In this document: one piece after another, positions 43,018 through 51,915 of the stretch
How the letters are laid out: every line of letters starts with the position of its first letter
Position numbering within the stretch: position 1 is the first letter of the stretch
Source: Streptomyces sp. MA5143a
GTDB lineage: Bacteria > Actinomycetota > Actinomycetes > Streptomycetales > Streptomycetaceae
DNA: 64,000 nt
Direction: 5' to 3'
NCBI RefSeq assembly: GCF_900290235.1
Contig: NZ_OLMK01000068.1
Span: 124,001-188,000 of the forward strand
Made by a program: the position numbers and the translations under genes
Notes under the pieces: generated by a model
The model's input: the letters and a program-made list of their open reading frames with translations, nothing else
Told to the model about the DNA's origin: nothing
The model's database searches: none

Positions 43018-44526
43018 TCAGATCCATACGGGCTGGGCCGGGTCCTCGACGGGGTCTCCGTTGTCGCCGCCGGTGCCCCCGGCGGGCCCTCCCGGACCCC
43101 CACGCCCTCCCGGACCTCCCTGGTCCTCGGACGGGATGCCGCCGGACGGCTCGGGATCAGTGCTCGTCGGATCGACCGGCGAATCGGCGGGCGGGTCGCT
43201 CTCCTCCGTCGGAGTGGGTTCCGGTGAGGGAGGGGCCGCACTCGACGTGGTGGACGTCGGGGTCGGTGTGGGTGTGGGTGTGGGAGTCGGCGTCGGTGTG
43301 GGTGTGGGTGTGGGTGTGGGAGTCGGCGTGGGCGTCGGAACGGGCGTGGGCGTGGGCGTCGGAACGGGCGTGGGCGTGGACTCGCTCGGCGAGGGGATCC
43401 CCCCGCTGGACGACCCCACCGAACCCGAATCCGACCCTGAACCGGAGCCGGAGCCGGAGCCGGAGCCCGAGTCGGACCCGCTGTCGTCTCCCCTCGAACC
43501 CGAGTCGGTGCCGGTGCCGCCGTCCGACGGCGGCCCATCCGTCGGCTTCCAGTCCACCGTCAGCGTCACCGCGTCCCCGAACTCCCGCTTCGCGCCCGCT
43601 CCGGGGCTGGACCCCGTCACAGGAGCGTCGCTCGGCGGCATCTCGTCCCCCTCGACGACCACCGCGAGCCCGTCGTCCGCCAGGGCCGCGCTCGCCTCGC
43701 CGAACGACTTCCCCGCCACCTGCGGCACCGTCCGCCGTTCACGCGCGTCGAACGTCTCGTCCGACTCTCCCGCAGTGCCGACGTCCCGGTTGATGCCCCG
43801 GCCCGGGTCCTCGACGTCGACGAGCTTGATCTCCTTCAGCTGCTCGGGCGCGGGCTTCACCACGACCGTCGCCGACTCGTCGTAGCCGTCCCACTTGTCG
43901 TTGCGGTCGTCGAACTTCACATCGACGCGCTCGGGGTCGTCGTCGAACGCCCGCAGCGGATTTCCGCAGCTGCACTTCACGGCGGGCAGGCCCTGTGCGT
44001 CCACCAATACGGCGATGCCCGCTTCCAGTAGCGCGTCGAAGGGGACGCCTTCGCCGTTCTTGTAGTCGTGGTTCTTCACGAGCGTGTCGTGGCGCAGGAG
44101 AACGGGGGTGAGGTCGTCGAGATAATCGCTGATTCCATCGACTTTCACCCCCACGATGTCGGCCCAGACCTGAGCCTTATTCCGGTTTTCGGGATCGGTC
44201 AGAAAACGCTCGAGTTTGTCGATGTCACAGATCTTCGGGCGCTTCCGCGTTCCGCCGTAGAGGCCGGGCGCGTTCCCCTGCTGGAGTCCGCTGTGCGGCT
44301 CGCGGGACGTGAGGTTCCTCTGGTCCCGGCCCAGCCCGGCCTCCTCGTCGAAGAAGGGTGCGAGGGAGGCCACGCCCGCGGCGACCGCCCGCACCGGGAG
44401 CAGCGCCGGACCGGAGTCGCCGCATCCGCTGAGGACCACCACGCCCACCAGAAGAACGGCGATCCTCCGGACGGCTGATTTCCCGGCATTTCGCAAACAC
44501 GTTCGCAGGCATACGTGAATTGTCAT
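43018..44526 (-). CDS. Lipoprotein with DUF6777-like domain, PASTA domain and PT/GS tracts
   Basis: A 502-residue cell-surface lipoprotein. The lipobox is LSGC with Cys35 after a membrane-type helix (~21-34). A conserved globular domain of the DUF6777 type covers ~40-245 and includes a CSCGNPLRAFD block. Residues ~266-324 read as a PASTA domain (TVPQVAGKSFGEASAALADD, then SSPGAGAKREFGD and VTLTV). Then come a Gly-Ser tract (~348-366) and a Pro-Thr tract (~381-425), and a Gly/Pro-rich end. It is 17 bases ahead of the kinase gene, so it probably provides the external sensor for that kinase. Confidence 0.85.
   Translation of the reverse strand: MTIHVCLRTCLRNAGKSAVRRIAVLLVGVVVLSGCGDSGPALLPVRAVAAGVASLAPFFDEEAGLGRDQRNLTSREPHSGLQQGNAPGLYGGTRKRPKICDIDKLERFLTDPENRNKAQVWADIVGVKVDGISDYLDDLTPVLLRHDTLVKNHDYKNGEGVPFDALLEAGIAVLVDAQGLPAVKCSCGNPLRAFDDDPERVDVKFDDRNDKWDGYDESATVVVKPAPEQLKEIKLVDVEDPGRGINRDVGTAGESDETFDARERRTVPQVAGKSFGEASAALADDGLAVVVEGDEMPPSDAPVTGSSPGAGAKREFGDAVTLTVDWKPTDGPPSDGGTGTDSGSRGDDSGSDSGSGSGSGSGSGSDSGSVGSSSGGIPSPSESTPTPVPTPTPTPVPTPTPTPTPTPTPTPTPTPTPTPTPTPTSTTSSAAPPSPEPTPTEESDPPADSPVDPTSTDPEPSGGIPSEDQGGPGGRGGPGGPAGGTGGDNGDPVEDPAQPVWI
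43262..43440. repeat. Hexanucleotide simple-sequence tract coding for Pro-Thr repeats
   Basis: Repeats of GGTGTG/GGAGTC on the plus strand encode the Pro-Thr tract of the lipoprotein on the minus strand. The tract is long enough to slip, but every unit is six bases, so changes alter length without shifting the frame. Confidence 0.85.
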
Positions 44527-44593
44527 GACCGCTCCCCCCGGCGGTTTCCCCCGTCACCCCGCAGGGCGGAAGCGGGGCTCACGCATCATGCTA

Positions 44594-44614
44594 CTGAAGG
44601 CAAAAGCCTTTCAG
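44594..44614. promoter_or_regulatory. Inverted repeat upstream of the lipoprotein gene
   Basis: CTGAAGGC-aaaa-GCCTTTCAG (44594-44614, one bulged base) lies in an A/T-rich stretch about 70 bases upstream of the lipoprotein start. It may be an operator or part of the promoter of the lipoprotein-kinase operon. Confidence 0.45.
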
Positions 44615-44660
44615 TCAAGAAAATTATGAATGTGCGGTCGTGAGGTCGAACAAAAGAATA

Positions 44661-44687
44661 GGGGTCACGGAAAGGGGGAGTGACCCC
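44661..44687 (-). terminator. Intrinsic terminator after ctaG
   Basis: GGGGTCAC (44661-44668) pairs with GTGACCCC (44680-44687). On the minus strand it is followed by TATTCTTTTG, a U-rich end. Confidence 0.8.
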
Positions 44688-44704
44688 GAGACCATGAGAA
44701 GGGC

Positions 44705-45649
44705 TCAGCGGCCGCGTGCGTCGAGTGAGGCCAGATAGGCGTTGTACGCCTCGAGTTCCTTGTCGCCGTCCCGGTCGGCCGCCCGGTCCTGGCGCCGCGC
44801 CTGGCGCTGTTCGGAGCCGTACCACTGGAAGAGCAGCGCGAGCAGCACCAGCACGGACGGGATCTCGCTGAACGCCCACGCGATGCCGCCGGCCGCGTTC
44901 TGGTCGGCGAGCGCGTCGATGCCCAGCGACGCGGGCGGGTTCTCGTACGACTTCACCATCGGCGTGGACGCCATCATCAGGGCGATGCCGAAGAACGCGT
45001 GGAACGGCATGCCCGCGAACAGCTCCAGCATCCGCATCAGATAGCCCGGCCGGTGCGGGCCCGGGTCCACGCCCATGATCGGCCAGAAGAAGAACAGGCC
45101 CACGGCGAGGAAGTGCACCATCATCGCGATGTGACCCGGCGTGGACCCCATCAGGAAGTCGAACAGCGGGGTGAAGTACAGCGCGTACAGGCTCGCGATG
45201 AACATCGGGATCGTGAACGCCGGGTGCGTGACGATCCGCATGTACCAGCTGTGCAGGAACATCAGCAGCAGCTCGCGGGGCCCCTTGCGGCCCTTGCCGG
45301 CCGTCGGCAGCGCCCGCAGCGCCAGGGTGATCGGCGCGCCGAGCAGCAGCAGGATCGGCGCCAGCATGCTGATCACCATGTGCTGCACCATGTGCACGCT
45401 GAACATGACCATCCCGTAGTCGTTCAGCCGGGTGCACATCACCAGCAGGATCATCAGCACACCCGCGACGAACGCGACGGTCCGCCCCACCGGCCACTTG
45501 TCCCCGCGCCGGACGAGCCGGACGACGCCCCACGCGTACAGCGCGAGCGCCACCAGACAGCCGACCAGGAAGAACGGGTCCGCCGACCACCCGAGCCCCC
45601 GCCCCAGGGTGAAGGGCAGGAGATCCGTGCCGTGCCCGCTGTGATCCAT
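44705..45649 (-). CDS. ctaG: Cytochrome c oxidase assembly protein, caa3-type CtaG
   Basis: A 314-residue membrane protein with seven hydrophobic segments, typical of the Caa3_CtaG family, that helps insert copper into cytochrome oxidase. The helices are linked by HMVQHMVISMLAPILLLLGA, FLHSWYMRIVTHPAF and AMMVHFLAVGLFFFWPIMGV, with conserved His residues. The start MDHSGHG is His-rich. ATG 45649; single gene, with its own terminator. It is unlike CtaG of the Cox11 group. Confidence 0.92.
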   Translation of the reverse strand: MDHSGHGTDLLPFTLGRGLGWSADPFFLVGCLVALALYAWGVVRLVRRGDKWPVGRTVAFVAGVLMILLVMCTRLNDYGMVMFSVHMVQHMVISMLAPILLLLGAPITLALRALPTAGKGRKGPRELLLMFLHSWYMRIVTHPAFTIPMFIASLYALYFTPLFDFLMGSTPGHIAMMVHFLAVGLFFFWPIMGVDPGPHRPGYLMRMLELFAGMPFHAFFGIALMMASTPMVKSYENPPASLGIDALADQNAAGGIAWAFSEIPSVLVLLALLFQWYGSEQRQARRQDRAADRDGDKELEAYNAYLASLDARGR

Positions 45650-45755
45650 TCCGTCGGCTCCTGATTCGTGGGGGTTGAGCGCTGTCTGTCCGGCACCAGA
45701 CTAGAACCGCCCCCGGCCGCGTCGGCGACCGGGGGCGGTACGGCGCTCATCTCAC

Positions 45756-46781
45756 TCAGAGCACGCACTCGGCTTCGTCGTACCGCTCCTTGGGAACGGT
45801 CTTCAGCGTCTCCACCGCCTCGGCGAGCGGCACCATCACGATGTCCGTGCCCCGCAGCGCGGTCATCCTGCCGAACTCCCCGCGGTGCACGGCCTCCACC
45901 GCGTGCCACCCGAAGCGCGTCGCCAGCACCCGGTCGTACGCGGTCGGCGTACCGCCCCGCTGCACATGCCCGAGGATGACCGGCCGCGCCTCCTTGCCGA
46001 GCCGTGCCTCCAGCTCGACGGAGAGCTGCCGGGCGATGCCGGCGAACCGCTCGTGGCCGTAGATGTCCTTGCCGCCCTCGTCGAAGTCCATGGACCCGGC
46101 CTTCGGCTTGGCGCCCTCGGCGGCCACGACGATCGCGAAGCGCTTGCCCGCCTCGAAGCGCTCGCCGACCCGCGTGGCCAGCTCATCGATGTCGAAGGGC
46201 CGTTCCGGTACGACGATGGCGTGCGCGCCGGCCGCCATGCCGGAGTGGAGGGCGATCCAGCCGGTGTGGCGGCCCATGACCTCCACGACCAGCACGCGCT
46301 GGTGGGACTCGGCGGTGGTCTTCAGACGGTCCAGGGCCTCGGTGGCGACACCGACGGCCGTGTCGAACCCGAACGTCACATCGGTGACCGCGATGTCGTT
46401 GTCGATGGTCTTCGGCACGCCCACCACGGGCAGACCGTTGTCCGACATCAGCCGGGCCGCCTTGAGCGTGCCCTCACCGCCGATCGGGATGATCGCGTCG
46501 AGGCCGAGCTCCGCGAGATGGCCCTTCGCCCGCTCCACACCGTCCCGCAGATGCGAGGGCTGGACCCGGGAGGAACCGAGGATCGTGCCGCCGCGAGCCA
46601 GGATGCCGCTCACCGAGTCGAGGTCGAGCTTGAGGTAGTCGCACTCCAGGAGGCCTTTCCAGCCGTCCCGGAAGCCGATGACCTCGTCGCCGTGGTCGAC
46701 GACGGCGCGGTGCACGACGGACCGGATGACGGCGTTCAGCCCGGGGCAGTCGCCGCCGGACGTGAGGACACCAATGCGCAT
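45756..46781 (-). CDS. pfkA: ATP-dependent 6-phosphofructokinase
   Basis: A 341-residue group I phosphofructokinase phosphorylating fructose 6-phosphate at the committed step of glycolysis. The ATP loop TSGGDCPG is at 7-14, GGEG at 101-104 and KTIDND at 124-129 with catalytic Asp127. The pair Gly104/Lys124 is the actinobacterial type: Gly104 marks ATP use, while Lys124 is the residue usually seen in pyrophosphate-dependent enzymes. MGRHTGWIA and the effector-site region follow. Single gene, ATG 46781. Confidence 0.95.
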   Translation of the reverse strand: MRIGVLTSGGDCPGLNAVIRSVVHRAVVDHGDEVIGFRDGWKGLLECDYLKLDLDSVSGILARGGTILGSSRVQPSHLRDGVERAKGHLAELGLDAIIPIGGEGTLKAARLMSDNGLPVVGVPKTIDNDIAVTDVTFGFDTAVGVATEALDRLKTTAESHQRVLVVEVMGRHTGWIALHSGMAAGAHAIVVPERPFDIDELATRVGERFEAGKRFAIVVAAEGAKPKAGSMDFDEGGKDIYGHERFAGIARQLSVELEARLGKEARPVILGHVQRGGTPTAYDRVLATRFGWHAVEAVHRGEFGRMTALRGTDIVMVPLAEAVETLKTVPKERYDEAECVL

Positions 46782-47072
46782 AGCCCGAATTACCTTCTCA
46801 ACGTGGGCAGGATCCGGACCACGCTGTCCGGCGGAATCCCCGCCACCCTACCGGCGCCGGGGGGCCGGACCGTAGCGGGCGTCCGCCTGCTGGACGCCCC
46901 CGCACAGGTGAGCGCACGCCTGGTCAGACGGGCTGTCACAGCTGAGCGGGGGCGGTGTCAGACGGGCTTCGGTACGGGCACTGAGGAACCGTTTCTCAGG
47001 CTCCTCGGCCCGCCTCGCCGAAGGTGCGCGGACCTCGGCCGACGCCGTCCCGGCCGGCTCCGCGCGGCGGCG

Positions 47073-47801
47073 TCACGCCGGCTCGGTGGCCGCCGCGATC
47101 CGCTCGTTGCGCAGAGCCTCGAACCAGCGGTCGTCGGTCGGCGGCAGTGCGTTGACGTCGAGCGCCAACTTCAGCAGCAGATCGGCGATCAGCGGGTTCC
47201 GGGCGAGCACCGGACCGTGCATGTAGGTGCCGAACACGGTGTCGTTGTACGCGCCCTCCGTGCCGTCGCCCGTGCCGTTGCCCTTGCCGAGCCGCACGTT
47301 CGCGAACGGGCGGGCGGTGGGGCCGAGGTGGGTGACGCCCTGGTGGTTCTCGAACCCGGTCAGCTGGGGCAGGCCGAGACGCGGGTCGATGTCCGCGAGG
47401 ACGTCGCCGACGCACCGCTCGCCCTCGCCGCGGACCGTGGTCACGTCGAGCAGGCCGAGGCCCGGCTCGCGCTGACCGAGGTCGTTGACGAACTCGTGGC
47501 CGAGGATCTGGTAGCCGGCGCACACCGCGAACACGATCGCGCCGTTGTTCACCGCCTGGTACAGATGCCCGTCGCGGCGCAGCCGCTCGGCGGCGAGCCG
47601 CTGCGGACGGTCCTCGCCGCCGCCGATCAGGTAGATGTCGCCGGAGGTCGGGATCGGCTGGTCGCTGCGCACGTCCAGCCGGGCCACGTCCAGGCCGCGC
47701 TGCCGCGCCCGGCGCTCCACGACCAGCACGTTGCCCTGGTCGCCGTAGGTGCTGAGCAGGTCCGGGTAGACCCAGACGACCCGCAGGCTGTTGTCACTCA
47801 T
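47073..47801 (-). CDS. gatD: Lipid II isoglutaminyl synthase, glutaminase subunit GatD
   Basis: A 242-residue class I glutamine amidotransferase-like protein. The nucleophile is Cys94 (FAVCAGYQILG) and the His is 195 (GTYMHGPVL). With MurT it amidates the alpha-carboxyl of D-glutamate in lipid II, changing peptidoglycan stem peptides. A glutamate-binding block (QLTGFENHQG) is typical of CobB/GatD-type enzymes. The ATG at 47801 is 24 bases after the murT stop; longer frames run into murT and are not used. Second gene of murT-gatD. Confidence 0.93.
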   Translation of the reverse strand: MSDNSLRVVWVYPDLLSTYGDQGNVLVVERRARQRGLDVARLDVRSDQPIPTSGDIYLIGGGEDRPQRLAAERLRRDGHLYQAVNNGAIVFAVCAGYQILGHEFVNDLGQREPGLGLLDVTTVRGEGERCVGDVLADIDPRLGLPQLTGFENHQGVTHLGPTARPFANVRLGKGNGTGDGTEGAYNDTVFGTYMHGPVLARNPLIADLLLKLALDVNALPPTDDRWFEALRNERIAAATEPA

Positions 47802-47824
47802 GAGTTCCCCTCGAGTCCTCGTGG

Positions 47825-49063
47825 TCAGTTGCCGACGCGGCGGCGCAGGTCCTGGAACGCGGTGTAGTTCGCGATGACCTCGATCCGGCCCGGCGGGCAC
47901 ATCTGCACCGCCTGGTCGAGGCTGTCGCAGACCTGGAAGTGCTGGTTCGCCACTTCCAGTCGCACCGCGAGGTCGAGCTTCCGGTCGCCCAGCACGAAGA
48001 TCGGGTGTCCGGTCAGCCGCGTGTAGTCGACGTCCCACAGCCAGGAGGTGTCGGTGCCGTCGGCGCCGCGCGCGTTCACCGACAGGATCACCGGCGACGG
48101 CGGCGGGTCGATCAGCGAGAACGTCTCCAGCCAGCCCGCCGGGTTCTTGGCGAGCAGCAGCCGCAGATCACGCTGCATGAACTGCACCACGTCATAGCGT
48201 CCGGCGACGGCCTGCACCTGGTACATCCGCTCCAGGGCGACCTGCGGGGGCACCCCGAACACGGCGGCGACGGCGGCCGACGAGGCGGCGTTCGCCTTGT
48301 TGGCGCGGCCCGGCAGCTGGAGGTGGATCGGCCAGGCCGAACCGTGCGGGTCGAGGACGTGGTCGCCGGACAGCGCCCAGCTCGGGGTGGGCCGGCGGAA
48401 ACCGCACTCACCGCAGAACCAGTCGTCGCCCGGGCGCTGCATCACACCGCCGCACGCCGGGCACGACCAGGCGTCGTCCTTCCACATCTGGCCGACGGCG
48501 ACCCAGACCACGTTGGGGGAGGACGACGCGGCCCACACCACCAGCGGGTCGTCGCAGTTGGCGACGACGACGGACTTGGTGCCGGCCAGGCCCTCACGCC
48601 AGGCCTCCGCCATCATGCGGGTCTCGGCGGCCCGGTCGAGCTGGTCGCGCGAGAGGTTGAGCAGCGCGATGCACTTGGGGTCCGTGTCCCGTGCCACACC
48701 GGCGAGGTACTTCTCGTCGACCTCGATCACACCGAACTTGGAGTCGGAGTTGCCGGCGAGCGCCGAGGTGATGCCCGCGGGCATGTTCGCGCCCAGCGCG
48801 TTCGACACGACGGGTCCCGCGGCGCGCAGCGCCTCCGCGATCAGCCGGGTCGTGGTCGTCTTGCCGTTGGTGGCGGAGACCAGGACGACGTCCAGGTTCT
48901 GCGCCAGTCGTGCGAGCAGATCGGGGTCGAGTTTGAGGGCCACCCGGCCGCCGATCACCGATCCGCTACCGCGTCCCGCGGCACGCGATGCCGCCGCGAC
49001 CGCCTTGCCCGCCGTCACGGCCAGCTTGGCCCGCGGCGTCAGCGGGTCCGAGTTGCCTGCCAT
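47825..49063 (-). CDS. murT: Lipid II isoglutaminyl synthase, Mur-ligase-like subunit MurT
   Basis: A 412-residue Mur-ligase-fold protein. The ATP loop SATNGKTTTTR is at 63-73, and a Zn ribbon is inserted at Cys201, Cys204, Cys217 and Cys220 (CPACGG, CGEC), the hallmark of MurT. It activates the D-Glu carboxyl with ATP, and GatD supplies ammonia. Other blocks: LLNLSRDQLDRAAE and YDVVQF in the C-terminal domain. The ATG at 49063 has AGGAGGA upstream. Divergent from peptide deformylase; cytoplasmic, acting on membrane lipid II. Confidence 0.95.
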   Translation of the reverse strand: MAGNSDPLTPRAKLAVTAGKAVAAASRAAGRGSGSVIGGRVALKLDPDLLARLAQNLDVVLVSATNGKTTTTRLIAEALRAAGPVVSNALGANMPAGITSALAGNSDSKFGVIEVDEKYLAGVARDTDPKCIALLNLSRDQLDRAAETRMMAEAWREGLAGTKSVVVANCDDPLVVWAASSSPNVVWVAVGQMWKDDAWSCPACGGVMQRPGDDWFCGECGFRRPTPSWALSGDHVLDPHGSAWPIHLQLPGRANKANAASSAAVAAVFGVPPQVALERMYQVQAVAGRYDVVQFMQRDLRLLLAKNPAGWLETFSLIDPPPSPVILSVNARGADGTDTSWLWDVDYTRLTGHPIFVLGDRKLDLAVRLEVANQHFQVCDSLDQAVQMCPPGRIEVIANYTAFQDLRRRVGN

Positions 49064-49202
49064 CAGTTCTCGATCCTCCTTGCGTACAGCGCCGCGCCCA
49101 GTCCCGGCAACGTGTGGACCAAAGCCTATCGAGATCCACTCACGCGCCCGAATCTCGCCGGGCCGGTAGCACCGGCGGGACCGGCTATATCGGGTCCGAA
49201 CG

Positions 49203-49216
49203 TACTCTTGCGCCCA
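49203..49216 (+). promoter_or_regulatory. Probable leaderless promoter of the deformylase gene
   Basis: TACTCT (49203-49208) ends 7 bases before the ATG at 49216. No ribosome-binding site precedes that ATG, which fits a leaderless transcript. No good -35 is seen. Confidence 0.5.
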
Positions 49217-49755
49217 TGCGAAGCGGCTCGATTCCCGGCGCCCGAGGGCGCGTTCTCCCCATGACACTGCTCGGGGACCCCGTCCTGCACGCCCCTTGTG
49301 AAGAAGTCACGGAGTTCGGTCCCGAACTCGAGCGGCTCGTGGAGGACATGTTCGCGACGATGTACGCGGCGCGGGGCGTGGGTATCGCCGCGAACCAGGT
49401 GGGCCGGGCGCTGAGGGTGTTCGTGTACGACTGCCCGGACGACGAGGACGAGCGCCATCTCGGTCATGTGGTGAACCCCCGGCTGGTGTCGGCGGACGGG
49501 ATCCTGCTGCGCGGGCCGGAGGGCTGTCTGTCGCTGCCCGGACTGGAGGCGGGGGTGGAACGGTACGACGAGGCCGTGGTCGAGGGGTACACGGTCGACG
49601 GGGACCGTGTACGGGTGCCGGGGACCGGGTTCTTCGCGCGGTGCCTCCAGCACGAGTGCGATCACCTCGACGGCCGGGTGTACGTGGACCACCTCTCGGG
49701 GTGGCGCCGTTCCCGGGTGCGGCGCAAGATCGCGAAGGCGCCGTGGGGCGGCTGA
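49216..49755 (+). CDS. def: Peptide deformylase
   Basis: A 179-residue metallohydrolase removing the formyl group from new proteins. All three motifs are present: GVGIAANQVG (54-63), EGCLSLPG with ligand Cys104, and HECDHLDG with His146 and His150. The ATG at 49216 follows a -10-like element closely; the first ~16 residues are poorly conserved, and a second in-frame ATG gives MTLLGDPVLH, the usual start of the family. The enzyme is probably one of several deformylase paralogues. Confidence 0.95.
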   Translation: MRSGSIPGARGRVLPMTLLGDPVLHAPCEEVTEFGPELERLVEDMFATMYAARGVGIAANQVGRALRVFVYDCPDDEDERHLGHVVNPRLVSADGILLRGPEGCLSLPGLEAGVERYDEAVVEGYTVDGDRVRVPGTGFFARCLQHECDHLDGRVYVDHLSGWRRSRVRRKIAKAPWGG

Positions 49756-49825
49756 CATGCCGACGGGCGCGGGTACGCCGTCGCGCGTCGCGCGGCGCAC
49801 CGCGCCCTTTCCGGCGCGGCCGGGG

Positions 49826-50473
49826 TCAGAAGCCCGGGCCGCCCACCTTGTCGCCCGCGGCCGCCAGGCGGCCCCATAGGAGGTCGGCCATGCTGCGGAC
49901 CAACTCGGCCCTGGTGCAGGGGCGTTCGCCGAGCCACCAGTCGCCCGCGGCGTGCATCATGCCCACGATGCCGTGGCCCCAGATCCGTGCGAGCCGGCGG
50001 CTGTCGGGACCGAGGTCGAGGCGCTCTTCTATGACCGTGCCCAGTTCCTCGCCCATGCGCCGCAGCAGGGGCGCGGAGTGCTTGCCGACGTCGAAGCCCT
50101 GGTCGCCCCCGGGCTGACCGCCCTCGGCGGGATGCATCAGGAAGCGGTACACCTGAGGGCGGGCCTCGATGGCCGCGAGATAGGTGTCGAGGGTCGCCTC
50201 GACGCGTTCCCGGCGCTCCGCCGGGGCGTCCAGGGCGGCCCGCAAGGAGTCCAGGAGGGCATCGGTGTGACGCTGGGCGAGCGCGGCGTAGAGTCCGCCC
50301 TTGTCGCCGAAGTGGCGGTAAAGGATGGGTTTGGTGATGCCCGCCTCGGCGGCGATGGCGTTCATCGACGCCCCGGGGCCGTCGCGGAGCACCACACGGT
50401 CCGCGGCCTCCAGCAGCTCGCGCCGACGGCGGTCGGCGGACCGTTCCTGGTCGGTCGACTGCGTGGTGTCCAT
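49826..50473 (-). CDS. TetR family regulator
   Basis: A 215-residue repressor. The DNA-binding domain (~15-62) reads RRRELLEAADRVVLRDGPGA, MNAIAAEAGITKPILYRHFG, then DKGGLYAALA. The C-terminal domain resembles the fatty-acid-type regulators (LDTYLAAIEARPQVYRFLMH). It is divergent from an acyl-CoA dehydrogenase gene with two palindromes between them, so an acyl-CoA sensor is likely. The ATG at 50473 starts the conserved region; a longer open frame upstream covers the operator. Confidence 0.92.
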   Translation of the reverse strand: MDTTQSTDQERSADRRRRELLEAADRVVLRDGPGASMNAIAAEAGITKPILYRHFGDKGGLYAALAQRHTDALLDSLRAALDAPAERRERVEATLDTYLAAIEARPQVYRFLMHPAEGGQPGGDQGFDVGKHSAPLLRRMGEELGTVIEERLDLGPDSRRLARIWGHGIVGMMHAAGDWWLGERPCTRAELVRSMADLLWGRLAAAGDKVGGPGF

Positions 50474-50578
50474 GTCTCTCCCCCAGTACAGATTTCGGTG
50501 ACGCCTGCGCAAAGTAGCACTGACGTACACGTCACGACCGAACGGGCTACCGAGGGCGGCCCGGGAGTTGACTTTTCC

Positions 50579-50590
50579 TACCGACCGGTA
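50579..50590. promoter_or_regulatory. TetR operator, site 1 (TACCG-N2-CGGTA)
   Basis: TACCG-ac-CGGTA (50579-50590), extended by AAC on one side, lies in the shared promoter. Together with a second palindrome 11 bases downstream it forms a two-site operator typical of fatty-acid TetR regulators. Confidence 0.65.
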
Positions 50591-50600
50591 ACAGACTCAC

Positions 50601-50615
50601 GTTACCGCAGGTAAC
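50601..50615. promoter_or_regulatory. TetR operator, site 2 (GTTACC-N3-GGTAAC)
   Basis: A perfect 6-base-arm palindrome GTTACC-gca-GGTAAC (50601-50615), 26 bases before the dehydrogenase start. It shares the TTACC core with site 1. Confidence 0.7.
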
Positions 50616-50640
50616 ATCTTAGTGCAGTGCTGGAGGCGTC

Positions 50641-51867
50641 ATGGCCGAGTTCACGATGGAACTCAACGAGGAACAGCGAGAGGTCCGCGACTGGCTGCAC
50701 GGATTCGCCGCCGATGTGATCCGGCCCGCGGCCGCCGAGTGGGACGAGCGCGAGGAGACGCCCTGGCCGGTCATCCAGGAGGCCGCCAAGGTGGGCATCT
50801 ACTCCCTGGACTTCTACGCCCAGCAGTACTTCGACCCCACCGGCCTCGGCATCCCCATGGCCATGGAGGAGCTGTTCTGGGGTGACGCCGGCATCGCGCT
50901 CTCCATCGTCGGCACCGGCCTCGCGGCGGTCGGCGTCCTCGCCAACGGCACCGAGGAGCAGATCGGCACCTGGATCCCCCAGATGTACGGTGACGCGGGC
51001 GACGTCAAGGTGGCCGCGTTCTGCTCCTCCGAGCCCGACGCCGGCTCCGACGTCGCCTCCATGCGCACCCGCGCGGTCTACGACGAGGCCAAGGACGAGT
51101 GGGTCCTCAACGGCACGAAGACCTGGGCGACCAACGGCGGCATCGCCAACGTCCACGTCGTGGTGGCCGTGGTCGACGCCGAACTCGGCTCCAAGGGCCA
51201 CGCGTCCTTCATCGTCCCGCCGAACACCCCCGGCCTGTCCCAGGGCCAGAAGTTCAAGAAGCACGGTATCCGCGCCTCCCACACCGCCGAGGTCGTCCTG
51301 GAGGACGTGCGCGTCCCCGGCTCCTGCCTCCTCGGCGGCAAGGAGAAGCTCGACGAGCGCCTGGCGCGGGCCCGGGAGCGGGCCAAGGCCGGCGGCGAGC
51401 GGGTGAAGAACGCGGCGATGGCCACGTTCGAGGCGAGCCGGCCCGCCGTCGGGGCGATGGCCGTGGGTACCGCCCGCGCCGCCTACGAGGTCGCGCTGGA
51501 ATACGCCAAGACCCGCGAGCAGTTCGGGCGGCCGATCATCGACAACCAGGGCGTCGCGTTCCAGCTGGCGGACATGCGGACGTCCGTGGACGCGGCCCGG
51601 CTGCTGGTGTGGCGGGCCTCCTGGATGGCGATCAACGGCAAGCCGTTCACCGCCGCCGAGGGGTCCCAGTCGAAGCTGTTCGCGAGCGAGACGGCGAAGA
51701 AGGTGACGGCGCAGGCCCTGCAGATCCTCGGCGGCAACGGATACACCCGGGAGTACCCCGTGGAGCGGATGCACCGGGACGCGGCCATCTACACGATCTT
51801 CGAGGGGACGAGCGAGATCCAGCGGCTGGTGATCGCCCGCACCGTCTCGGGGATGTCCATCCGATAA
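50641..51867 (+). CDS. Acyl-CoA dehydrogenase
   Basis: A 408-residue FAD enzyme that introduces the alpha-beta double bond in an acyl-Co[18 protein letters not shown] and [17 protein letters not shown] are the usual FAD-binding beta-domain blocks. The C-terminal helical part has [31 protein letters not shown] and [19 protein letters not shown], with the Glu of the FEGTSE-type motif as the expected base. Chain-length class unknown. A TetR repressor is divergent, with two palindromes upstream, so induction by its fatty-acid substrate is likely. Confidence 0.95.
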   Translation: MAEFTMELNEEQREVRDWLHGFAADVIRPAAAEWDEREETPWPVIQEAAKVGIYSLDFYAQQYFDPTGLGIPMAMEELFWGDAGIALSIVGTGLAAVGVLANGTEEQIGTWIPQMYGDAGDVKVAAFCSSEPDAGSDVASMRTRAVYDEAKDEWVLNGTKTWATNGGIANVHVVVAVVDAELGSKGHASFIVPPNTPGLSQGQKFKKHGIRASHTAEVVLEDVRVPGSCLLGGKEKLDERLARARERAKAGGERVKNAAMATFEASRPAVGAMAVGTARAAYEVALEYAKTREQFGRPIIDNQGVAFQLADMRTSVDAARLLVWRASWMAINGKPFTAAEGSQSKLFASETAKKVTAQALQILGGNGYTREYPVERMHRDAAIYTIFEGTSEIQRLVIARTVSGMSIR

Positions 51868-51915
51868 CCCCCCCGGAACCGTCGGTGAGACGCGCCGCGC
51901 CCCCCGGGGGGATGG

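Noticed and set aside
43262-43440. Regular repeats that might be a CRISPR array
   Set aside because: Units are 6 bases, without unique spacers, and lie inside a coding sequence for Pro-Thr repeats.
41024-43885. Long plus-strand frame opposite the kinase and lipoprotein
   Set aside because: Translation is repetitive Val/Gly from the Pro-Thr tract; the minus strand has an intact kinase.
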